Shown one piece after another: positions 48,151-59,780 of a DNA stretch of 64,000 nucleotides. A model generated the notes under the pieces. It made no database searches and had not been told where the DNA came from. It saw nothing but the letters and a program-made list of their open reading frames with translations. A program made the position numbers and the translations under genes. Within the stretch, counting starts at the first letter, position 1, and every line of letters starts with the position of its first letter. Origin of the DNA: Rhynochetos jubatus (taxonomy: Eukaryota; Chordata; Aves; Eurypygiformes; Rhynochetidae); the NCBI GenBank assembly GCA_027574665.1, contig CM050655.1, positions 10,163,170-10,227,169 on the forward strand. The letters are read 5' to 3'.

Positions 48151-48626
48151 CTCAAAAGAAAATATAATCTTGCAAAACTGGATTAAAGATGTTACATGAA
48201 AGTGCAATTTCTCTCATACATTAACAGCTTGCTCCCAGTATCTCTTTTTGCCAGCAACAAATAGTGTAGATAGTTGAGGGTTTCACAACCTGCAGGCTAT
48301 AACTTTGAGAAAGAGAGCAACTTTGACCATGACTCATGATGTATCTTTAATACAATCCTATTTTTCATGCAGTATGCCCCTAAGATTTAAACTACACAGG
48401 TAAATACACCAATTGAATATATCGATGCTTCCACTCCAGGACACTGATATACAGGAAATTTTGATGCGCAGGAAATCTCTCCTATGAAAACTCAGGAGTT
48501 AGCTTTCTTTTTCCCAAAAATTCTTTCCTATTTCAAGAGTAACTGTAAAAGAAAAAGGCTACCTGATTTATTCCTAGTGTAATTTAATAGTAGAATTCTT
48601 CCTTCATACAAGTTGAAGAACCTTAC
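48151..48626. other. Short intervening stretch, possible intron
   Basis: About 480 bases of AT-rich sequence between the two putative microexons. No repeat or other signal is seen. Confidence 0.4.
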
Positions 48627-48644
48627 CTTTCAGAAAAGATTTTG
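48627..48644 (-). CDS. Possible 18-nt microexon of the minus-strand gene
   Basis: On the minus strand an excellent acceptor (CACCCTCTGTCTTCCTCAG) and an excellent donor (AAAG|GTAAGG) stand only 18 bases apart. In phase 1 at both ends the segment encodes KSFLK and joins in frame to 48127-48150. Phase 0 is stopped by TGA. Strong splice sites so close together are typical of regulated microexons, but a segment this short carries almost no coding evidence of its own. Confidence depends on the frame match with the neighbouring candidate. Confidence 0.35.
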
Positions 48645-51600
48645 CTGAGGAAGACAGAGGGTGGTTGTGTTATAGATTAGGAACATAAAATGTTTTCCTT
48701 ATGTGTCACGTTAAAATGCTTTGTCCTTTCATAAAAACAGTTTTTGTGACTGATGCAAAATCCGTTCCTCATACACGAACAGATATGCCTTATACACCTA
48801 CTCGCAGGGCAAGTTATATGCTGCTATCATTTCCTGTCTTTACATACTTTTGGTTAGAGCTCAATTAATAATGCCTTTTCTGGTGTTTGTTTGGCTGAGA
48901 AGTTTAAAAATCACATAAAACAGTTTCAACTTAACTGCGACAGTCTTTCCTCAAAAACACGTTTTCTGATGAAAGTTTTAAAAAAATAATGAGAAATTCA
49001 ATTTTAGGACAACTGACAAAAGTGATTCAGACAAAACTTTTTGTCTGTGTCCCAAAGTGTAAGTTCTTTTCTCTTATTAACAAAATGTTCTTTTGAAAAG
49101 ACACAGAAGCCGCAACACTGCAGTTAGAAAACGTCAGAACATTTTCTTCTCTCTGAAATACTGTTTTATTCTGAAATGGCCAATAATGCTTGTGTTATAT
49201 GCAGAGGGGTAGACTGGAACACGGCTGGAGGCAGTGCTTCAGTAAAGTTCTGTCTTCGACTTAGTTACAACTAAAGGATAAATTAAAACCACTCCAGAAG
49301 TCCACCAAGCAGCTTACAACAGGGCTTGAGAAAGTAAGATCAATCCCTTCTATTCCTTTCCCATCTCCGTCTGTGCTGAACTTAGCCACAGCATAATACT
49401 GGAGTACTAACTGTGTTAGGAAAGAGGGGAGACATCAAAATAAATGGTTTATATTACTTCACTGCAGTGCACTGGAACAGCATCTGGTAACTCCAAAAAG
49501 GTTTTTGTTGAAATTCTGTCAGAAAACTAGAGGGATTTTTGGCCCAACCTTGTAGCCCCAGAAGCACTACAAGTTATGTGTCTTTTGCCACAGCTGAGAA
49601 CCTCTGATAGAAATGTAATTATTTACGGCACTGATCAAAATACTACTAAGAAGTAACTTCCCTGAGGGTTTTAGACAGCATGCAGTCTTGTTGCTGAAGG
49701 GGCTTTTAATTGATGTCAGTGTTACTGGGCTCAGCATCTTTATTCAGCATGTGTTGTGAATTGTTTCATCACCGTGTTTGCCCGTATCTTGTATCACCCC
49801 ACCAAAGCACAGAGTCTCACTGGGGGCGGTGGGGGGAGATCCAGAGGCTTACCAAGCCAGAGGAGACACTGCAGGAGTGTGGACATATGAAGGCTTAATA
49901 TACAGTTTCAATCGATACTGTGAGAAGGGCACTTGGAAAAAAGCTTGTATTGAGTTTCACTTATAGCATTCAACCCTTGAAACTCTGGAATGGCTGATAA
50001 CTGATAGAAATCTTTTACAGAAAAACATCTGGACTTAACATAAACTGCATAACCATATTGATTCTCATTCAAGAGGCTGAAAACTAAAAATGTGGTAACT
50101 GAAGACCTAAGAACTAGATAGCGAGACCTGGCCAGGCCACAACAGGATAGAGGGACAGTAAACCCTCCGTAAAAAACTTGAGCTGGGTCAGGATTTCACC
50201 CCTGTATCTTTGTTCTGAGGCTCCAATCATTCACTTTGGCACAAATTAATGTTAATTTTCTTTTTTTTAAATGAAAAATATTTTGCTAAAGGCTTCAAAA
50301 ATAGTTAAGCCAATATTTAACTATTTTAAAGGTTGTATTTTTCATCTTTGACTTGTTTATGTGTTTATTTAGCATCTCTTGCCAGGTCTGAATTTCCAGT
50401 GCTGGAGACCTCATTAGGCTTTAAGGACTTCAACGAGGAAAAACAAATTGCAAGATCAAAAAAAGTACATGTTTTTGACTCATATTTATGACTGAAAACA
50501 GTAATAACATATTATCAATGATTCTGGAGAGAGGAAAGACTAGTTTTCACTACTGTTCGCTCTGTAGTTAAAAGTCAATACTTCTTTTGGTGAAAAGCTT
50601 ACCAGAGCTTTCTCCGTATTACTACTATAAATCTTTACTCCTGTATTTAATGTAAGTATAATATAATGCATAATTTTTAAACTCCATATAAGAGGCTCTC
50701 AGCTGATGGCTTTCATTTAAGAACCCTAGAATAACCATTAATAAGTAAGAGCAAGTAAATATTTGCTCTTTGACAACTTTGGCTTATAATAATTCCAGTA
50801 ATGCTCATTCTTGAATAATTTCCAGCGGTCAAATTTCACTATCCAGTACCACTTGTTTTGTAACCTGAGGACTTCAAAAACATCCACATTACAAAAAAGA
50901 CCAAACCTCTTCATTTCTTTCTGCAAATGAGGCATTAAACTGCTGTGAAACTTTTCCCTTCCCAAGAGTTACTACACATTCTGCCTCAAGTGTGTAAGAA
51001 AACCAAACCTTTTAAATTGTAGACCTTCTAAAGAGAAAATGTCACCTTTTTTCCTAGCAACAAACAATAAGCCCTGTTCGTCAGTAAGAGAGAAAGATTT
51101 TGTGGTATCTATATATACAGATTTAAAACTAATATTTAGCACTTTTATCGCACCTGAAATGCGAAACTCAAAGATTTTACAAAACATCACAACTAAAGTT
51201 CAAACTATGGCTTCAAACGTCTAGTACAAATATTATTTACTTTGATATAATCTTTTTCTTCAGATAATGGGTTCCTAACACCATTCCCACAACACAGGAA
51301 ACTCAAACACTATCAACATTGGAAGTTTTCCCCTCCTGCCCAGGCTTTCCTAAACTCAGTGTTTCATGCCTCTGTGGGCTAAATGCATCTACATCACATA
51401 AAAACAATGATTACCAATATTTAGGAGGTTCTGAATGTACTTCGTATTTCTTTGCTCAAAGATACAATAGCTAAGAAAATAGCTGTCAAAAGTAAGAGAA
51501 AACAAGTAGAAGAAAAAGCTTAAGAATATAATAAAAGAGTAAAGCAAAGATTCTTCCCACTCTACATGGTCCTTAGGATGCTCTCTTATGCTTATAAACA

Positions 51601-53936
51601 TCAGGTATATTTAAAAAGGAAAGCTGCCCTACATAGGTCACGCAGGGCACCAGCAGAAGGAGGAGATGTGCTCTTTAACTTGAAGCTAAGCTTTGCTATG
51701 CTGTAAGTTCAAAAATTACTGCTCTTACTGCTAGAAGCTCGGTACTAGTTGTCAAGATCCTTATCAAATTCTTCCAAGCAAGGATTCCTACTGATATATA
51801 ACCACCAGCAACGTTTTACTACCCATATTTTACACCAAAAATTCAAAAAGTTACATTTATCTAACATCATCCTTCACATCGTTGAGTGATACATCTTTAT
51901 GCTTTACTATTTTGCTGCAGCAAATATAAAGATTAAGGTATTTGGCATTATGCATTGAGTAACTTTTTAAGAGTGTGTGCTAGGAAGACTTTTTACTGTG
52001 CGTCACGTTGCACAGACCTGAATTTGTAGTTTTCTTTTAGTTCTGCTTAACCACCAGATCAGAAAATGACAAAATATACTTTTTTTTTTTAAGCTATAAA
52101 ATAATTGTGTGGTTACATACATTTTATGGATACACAACCAGTTTACAAAATACATGTTGCACATTAAATGTTTAACTGAATGACCCAGCTTAATGAAAAA
52201 GTTGACATCAGAATACTGTCCTCCATCTCTAGTGTTGCACACAGTGCTGCTAATTCCCTGTAGGTCGCTCTTTAGAGTTTTCTTATGCGTTGAGATTCAA
52301 AGCTGTGAGAAGCTTTTTTGAAAACCTCTAAGTAAGTGCCAAGAACATTATTTTGCACATGGTATGGGATGAACTACTTGTCTCAGCAGGCATGAGCAAA
52401 CAGACACATTAATGCAGGTCAGAGAACACCCTCTCCCCACAAAGCACATATACACATACCAAGAGATTTTTTCCCCAAGCAGATTCACGCAGATCTGTAA
52501 GGCCTTATTTGTGGTAACAACAAATAGACACTCAAGTTGTCTAGTTTCCTTCAAACCCTAAGAAAAGCACTTTGTGTGAGTTCTGAGTACCCAGAAAGCA
52601 TTTCTCAGGAGAGAACACAGAGAAACAGCCTTTTGTAAGAAAGTCTTAAGTACCAGAACTTGCTTCATATCACTTTTCCAGAAGGCGACTTGTAATTCCA
52701 GCTGAATATTCATACAGGTCACAGCCCACATTAGATAATGCTTTGAGTACAAAGGCAGTCAGGGGGCAGGAGTCATTTTGCTCTGCTGCTGCTCCCATCC
52801 AAATGGATATCATTCACCTTAACTACACAGTGAGGGTGTGACAGACTGAGCACACACGTGATCGCTACCAAGTCCCACAAGAACAGAACAAGTAACAAAA
52901 ATAAAGAATATGTAATCTTTTCAGTCTGGAGAGATTGCAGCACTGATAAAGCTCCTGATAAAGAAGCATTTCTTCTCCTGTCAGATGAGGTTTAATTTCT
53001 TGCTCATCACTGTGAGAAACATCATGTCACCAAACAAAAATGACATATCATATCATCTCCTGGGCTCACCATTACAACAGATCCAACTCACAGTAAGACA
53101 ATCCTGATTTCTCCAACAGGAAAAAATAACTTTTTTTTTCTTTTGCAAGCGTATTATTCTATCTGCACATCACCTATATGCATGCATGAAGTCTTGAATG
53201 CTTGTAGTTACAACACACCTTTCTGGACTACAAAGAGAGAGAAGCAAAGAAACTCTGCGTCTGAAAAAGCTGGTATTTTTACACTTGACTTTACAGAACA
53301 GCATTTGAAATGGAGATGCTGAGAAATCCACACTATCAGGAAGAGCCTCATGCAACAAACTGATGTGAATTGCATCTCTGTAGAACAAAAATCAACACAA
53401 CCATCTACTAAGTCCTTCCCCCACACACAACCCTGTACTAATTTGAGATTCTTTTACGATTAAACAACTCCAAGTAATTTCAGGATAGTGAGACAAGTGT
53501 CCAGATTGAACACCATCATGTTACAAACACAAACAACAAGCAGAAGCTTAGCAGATTAAAAAAGAGTGTGGGGGAAAAAAAAAAAATAAAGGTACTGCAG
53601 GGATCTAGTAGTTTTAAGAGTAAATTGAAGAATCAGCTAGTTCCTGAAATAATTATTTAACACTACCTGCTAATATGGCTGCTACAAATGAGAAGAGAGA
53701 TTATTAAAAGGCTGCCTGGCTGATGCCCCTAGCAGCACAGCATCCAAAACGTGGATAAACATGTTGGCTGCAACACACACCATACATCATCGTAGCTACC
53801 ACTGAACAACACCCCAAAACTGTTAAAACACATTCAGAACAAAAAAAGCAGCTACAAATAGGCTGTAAATATGTCCTTGATAAACGGAAATATAATGCAC
53901 CTGTATTGTGCAGGGGTGTAGATGGCTTTGATTCTT

Positions 53937-53964
53937 TTTCATTGAGTAAATAAACTCAATGAAA
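53937..53964. repeat. Small perfect hairpin
   Basis: Arms of 11 bases (TTTCATTGAGT and its reverse complement) with a 6-base loop AAATAA. It is short enough to be expected by chance in this length of AT-rich DNA, and no function is suggested. Confidence 0.8.
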
Positions 53965-56900
53965 GGGAAATAGGACAGTCATGCACTCAAATTTTGCGGC
54001 GTCTCATCTAGTGAAAAGCCCAGTCTTATAAATGTTTCTAAGTTTTTTTGCAAAGAAAATGTTAAATAACTTCCTACTTTACTTTGGAGACTTATGATTC
54101 ATACTCCACCTCCAGTAATCCTTGGTTTCTTTTATAATTTGGAAATAATATTTGTTTTCATGGTAGTGCCTAGAGACCCCGTTCCCTGCTACAAGGCACC
54201 AGGGGAACACGTAGGTGACCTTTTTCAGTGTAAGCTCACTGAACGTACCCTAAAAAGAGAAATGGCATTTTTCCTCTCTACCACTTCTCAGATGGAACAG
54301 AAGTAGCACGTTAAGAGTGTCTGAACATATTAATGATTTTATAAATGTACTCAGTTCTGAAGATGCTGAGCACTTCAGTGCAGGAAGACCTCTGCAGCAT
54401 ATGGCAGCCCTGTGAAAATCCTGTTTATAGTGACCACAAGCCTCTTTGTGCTGGGAAGAAATGCTGGTCTGGGATTGAAAGGCAGCCCAAATCCATAAAC
54501 TACAGATGTGCTCTACGTGATCCATTTCGCCTGAATCATTTCTGTCTCTGTCCCCTACTTCTTATTGAAGGCACTGGAATCTCTGCCAGGCACTGAAGTT
54601 CAGGACATCCAAAAGTTGTGAGGAACTTTGATCCCGTGGGAAGGGGGGTGCACAGAGTTATTTTAATGGAAAGATATTTTAAGTAGAGAATATAGAATTC
54701 TTCAGCAGTAATGCATGATATGCTGTTTCTTTCTAAGCCTTTTGCACTGTGCAGAATCCATTATTTTAAAGGTATAAATAATACTTTCCCCGTGCTGTTT
54801 AAGTAACTGTGATTTCTGCAAAACAGGTTGACTTCTCTCTCACTCTGTGAAGTTAGTTCTCAGCAAGGCAGCTCACAGCCTTCAACAAGCAATGGAAGCC
54901 GATTAGCACAATGAGATAACCATAGCAACAAGTGATCTTAATTGGAACACTGTAATTCACTGTAATAGCCAACCTTAATCATGAGATAGCCGACACACCA
55001 AAGAGCGAAATCTCTGACCTCAGCATTTGTTTATGTGTACTACCTCATGGCTTTCTGGAAAAACTTCTGAATACTTTTGGACTCTTAAAAATAAGATTTA
55101 CAAAGGTAAAAATGAGGAAGGGAAAACAAGAATACAATACTAAACATAATACATAGAAATAATGACAGCAATTACACCGGTATTCTCACTGTTGATTTCT
55201 AACAAGCTGCAAGATTTTCTTTAAGTGAACAAAAGCAACACATCCCCAATCACTATTTAAATCACTTTTAAAACCCTGCACTATGCCCAAAGACTAAGCA
55301 GAATCTAATGTTACACAAATGTAATTTTACTCTCAAGTCCTGAGAACTATGAGTTTTGTAAAGAAGTGTGTAAAGGCACTCTGAGATTCTATAAAAAAAG
55401 TTTGGTGATTTTGCAATCATTATGGAAAAATGTGGTTTTGAGTTAACCAGAAGGGTATCTATTAATCAGCCAAAACTTTCAGTGGTATATTGGCATAAGA
55501 ATATCCTCACAGTGGTAGCCCGCTATCGGAGAATAAATGGGTAGACAGAACTTGGAGTTCTTTATAAACAATGCTAAAAGACCAAGATGCCAGTCACAAA
55601 GGGACACAAAAAGTTCACACATTTGCACGTTAATTAGCCAGCAAATTTACTTTTTTCTATTTTTCATCCTACAGAGTCACAATAGAATTGTGACTTGCAA
55701 CCTTAAAAGTAAGGAGAGGTAGAAATATGCTCTCTTAAAGCTCCTATCAATGTTAATACAATAATTTTCTGTGAAAATTACTTACTGAACAAATAAAGAT
55801 AAGAATTAATAGGTTCTTTCCAATATTGCAATAACTAATTTATGAAAATTTTGTCTCCTCATAAAGTGTGTTAATAAAAGAGAACAAAAACTCCTTGTTG
55901 TGAAGACTCCTGAAGGAAACAGAAAACTTTTTAGATGTAAGGGTACAGTAATTCACAATATTGTGCAGAAAATTTACAAATCTGTCGGACATATATTTAG
56001 GCTCATTCTGAAATGGAGGCTTTTTTCATAAGATATCATCTCCTCCTGCTACTTAGCCCCACGAGAATGTTCATGTATGCTCTCACCATAATGGGATTCA
56101 GTAACACAAGTGGGTAAATCCTTATAAAATAAAATCCCATTTCATGGAAATTTTCCTGGTAATTACAACGAGAATAAGAAGAAATACAGAAAATCCATTG
56201 TATGTGGCGTACAAAGACAACTGTGTCTGCCTGGAACGTTTACAATCCAAACAGCTCTAATGTAATTCAAAGACTGAGGAATCGAGGGGACCAAGAGAAT
56301 AAACAAGTCGTAAATTCTCATAGCCTAATGCAAAAATAATAATGAAAAAGTAAATTTGATTCTTTGATTTCAAGTGAATTTAAAAGAATAGTGACATTTA
56401 CAAGTCATACTGTGAACAAATAAATACCATGCTATGAACTACTGTTAGTTTACCTTGTATCTTGCTCTTGTAACTGACAAAGAAAATGAATCACATTAGG
56501 CATGTTTATGTTCTGTTTGGTTTTCTCTAATGTTGTGCTGGATTGCAAAGAATCCAGGGATATTGATTTGTTTTGAAACAAACTGTTTCAATTTAAAATT
56601 AAGAAAGAAAAAAAAAGCACAGCACATTTCTATACACCTTTGTTTTATCAAAAAGTTTGAGCTATCCAAGGCATATACCATCGGCCACATACTGACACAT
56701 TATTCCTTCTTACGTTTGTCTCCAGTTTTATTAGCAAAAAGCATATTCTGCATTTACAGAAACACAACTGCCTGGGCAATAATGTCACAGTAAATGAACT
56801 GAAGCCTACTGAGACGGTAGCACTGTGACAGTAGCAGGCCATATCTAACCTCCGTGCCATGAAAAATAACACCTTCAAGCACCTGGTATTGTGCTTAGCC

Positions 56901-58283
56901 AAAGATGCTGTGTAAATGTTGTGTAATCAGAGTCTATAAACTTTGTCTATTTTGCATTATACAGACTTAAATACTACACAACTGACGATCACTGCAGTAC
57001 CAGAAGTATGCTGGCACACTGCCATTCATGGAACAAATGGAGAGTGAAAAAGTCAATTGATACAAGATAAGAGGCATATAAGAGGCCTCCATAAGAGGCA
57101 GAATGAAACGACCTTTGGAAAAGCAGAGTACCTTTTTGGGGTAAACAGCTAAGTTTAGGTAGAGGGCTAAAAGTGGAGCACTGCCAGAACGATGGATTTC
57201 AAAAATCCATTTTAGTCAAAGGAAAATATTGCTATTCCTCCAAAAATACCCAGAGATCCAGACAAACAGCCAAACATTACGATGCTTATTGAGTCCAACC
57301 TTTACATCACCTGAAGTCCATTTTCATTAATTTACTTTATTTATTTATTTTATGCTGAGGGAGAAATGTTTTTGGAATCAACGTTCAGGGCAAAACTCCC
57401 GTAACGTCTGTCTCATCAGTCTGGATATATCTTAGATTCACTATCCAAGTACAGATAGAAACCCACTAAAATCTCTGATGCTTTTTCTTGTGCATCTTTT
57501 GTTTTGCAGGTGACTTCTGTTCCATAAGCTAACTTTGTTTCTTTAGAAAAAAAAAAAACAAACCCACTATTTTTTATGTTCATGAATTCAAGAAACTCCC
57601 TTGTCCAAATTTTCATATAATGTGACAGCAAAGGCAATTCATCAAAATAGGAGAAAAAGAAAAAGTAGGTTACATAAGCTCCTAAGTAGCATTTAGTGTA
57701 AGCGTTTTGAATACAGCTGGTCCTTTCACTGCCAAAGTTCTGGCATCTTTATAAGCCATTATTAACCATGTGCATTTAATATCAGTAGAATTTCAGCTTC
57801 CAAAGGAGCATGAATAATAGCCATACTACATAGAAGTCCTATTTTACAAGACACTTAGAAGCTATGTGAGATGAGATCATAAAAATTATTAATCAGAAAC
57901 CATGTTCAATTTAGTGTTTTTCCAATGAGCAATTTAAATTTTATATTATAGTTGGTCATGTTCTACACTGTAACAGAACTGCATTTATTTTAACTGAAAA
58001 ACAGTAGCAAAGGACAACTCAGTCCTCACAGAATGAACCCCTTGTCTTTCATCAGCAGAATCTGCACTTTGGACGCTGTGTCTACCATAGTAAATGTATT
58101 TTCCCAAGTGGGATGCTGTGAAAATCCAGCTTCTGAAGAACTAAAAGGTGTGAATTAATAAACTAAATTCTTTCTGCTCAGTTTTCAGCCCAGATAGGAA
58201 ATTATTTGATGTGGTATCTCACCAGTCTCATGCATGCAGAAGAGTTACTGTCAAGGAAGTCATAAAAGAGGACACACCAAATT

Positions 58284-58303
58284 AAAAAAAAAAAAAAAAA
58301 AAA
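58284..58303 (+). repeat. Poly-A run (20 A)
   Basis: Homopolymer tract after GACACACCAAATT. No retrotransposed gene body recognised upstream. Confidence 0.9.
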
Positions 58304-59051
58304 GGCTTGCTGGTGTACACAGCAGTTTTGTAGCTCTGAAAGCTTCAAACCAAATTCTTCTGTAGACAACAGGAACCAACTCCTGCAGTGATGATTAGCT
58401 GTAGCAGAACATGGCAGACACTTTGAGCCAGACGGAGTAAGAGTCCAGTGTAACAGAAAAGTTGGGTAAAAGCTTCAGGCTCTTTAGCTCAGAAGAAACA
58501 GTTCAGCTGGGTTTCCTTTTCTTCACTTTAATACCAGAAGACAGTGCAGAAAACAGGAGGAGTGGGTTTATTAGTTTTTAAAAGTTGGAGAAAAATTCTA
58601 CCCAGTGTAGACAGTAAAGGCAGAGCAGAAATCAATCTACCTGAAAGGTCCTTGCTGAGATGGATCATACAACAAATCCTGAGGGATATAACCTCAGACA
58701 TAGGACAACTGTGTTGCTGCTCTCAAGATTTGAACTAAAGGTGGTTAGGAATCTACGTGTTCAAATAAGAAATACACATTACAGTTTTTAAAAAGTTAAA
58801 TCTAAAGTAGCTCTTGGTGCACTGATGTATATAAATGAACTTAAGGAAAACACAGACTGTAAAATGTTTTTTATTCAAGGAAAAAGAAAAACACCCTTTT
58901 TAAACATCAAAACCAGGAAAAAGCCCAGCAAATACAACTCAAAACAAAAGGTAGTTAATGTACCAGTGTCCAGTGTCATAAGAAAACTTACCCAGCTTTC
59001 AAATCCAGAGCTGACTTCAAAGTCAACCCTGATCTGAACCCGGTATTGGAG

Positions 59052-59127
59052 CAGAATAGGACCACAAAAACATCAATTATCTATTATGTGATGTTAAGGT
59101 AATTGATGTTTTAGTGGTCCTATTCTG
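59052..59127. ncRNA. Strong 76-base hairpin, pre-miRNA-like or small inverted-repeat element
   Basis: The left arm (59052-59079) begins CAGAATAGGACCAC, and its reverse complement occurs at 59100-59127 with 27 of 28 bases matching; the single mismatch is an A opposite A. The loop is 20 bases. Size and shape fit a microRNA precursor, but the near-perfect stem also fits a palindromic MITE remnant or a recent inverted duplication. No TA duplication is seen directly at its ends. It lies about 0.4 kb before an old CR1 piece. The function is not established; the hairpin itself is certain. Confidence 0.45.
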
Positions 59128-59544
59128 GTAGATGGTAGAAGACATTAGCTTTGCTTCAGACGTAAACGATTTATTGTGAAATTGGGATGTTCTGTTCTGC
59201 TTCAACCTGCAGCAACAACTTCTGCTAAATGTCAATATGTGTTATATGAATCTGCCTTGGAAGGAACAGACCTGACAGAACAGACATCCTTAGAGTGAAT
59301 TACTATAGGTAAGACTTCCTGTTGAATTACTTACATTGGGTTTTCTTTAAGTTTGGGGGTTTTAGAAGGGACTTTTTTCAGGATTGTACACCATTTTTTC
59401 AATCTTTTTGGTAGTACAATACAATATTTGAAGTAATTTCAAATAAAACGTGACTTTCAGTTCCTTAATGACCTAAAACGGTTCTAGTACAATGGCTTTC
59501 TAGTGGAGAAAGTTGAAACAAGTCGGCCATGTCAGTCACATGAC

Positions 59545-59780
59545 TCCTCCACATGAGAAGAGACTGAACAGACTGCAGCTTTTCAGCTGGGAAAAGATAT
59601 GACTGAAGATATGACTTTAGAATAGCAGCTCTAAAATTTTAAATAGCCTGGAAAAGGTGAATAGGAAATGATTATTCACAATTCAAGAAGTAGACAGAGC
59701 CAAATGATATTATCAGGCTGCAGTTTAAAAAAAGAACTTCTCCACACAAAGCACGTTAAACCATGCAACTCACCTCCAAA
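59545..59780 (+). repeat. Old CR1-type LINE fragment, plus strand
   Basis: CACATGAGAAGAGACTGAAC, CAGCTGGGAAAAGATATGA, GGAAAAGGTGAATAGGAAA, ATTATCAGGCTGCAGTTTAA and ACTTCTCCACACAAAGCACG follow, in order, the well-known 3' region of ancient amniote CR1 elements. The copy is diverged and 5' truncated and reads on the plus strand. It has no coding capacity left. Confidence 0.75.
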
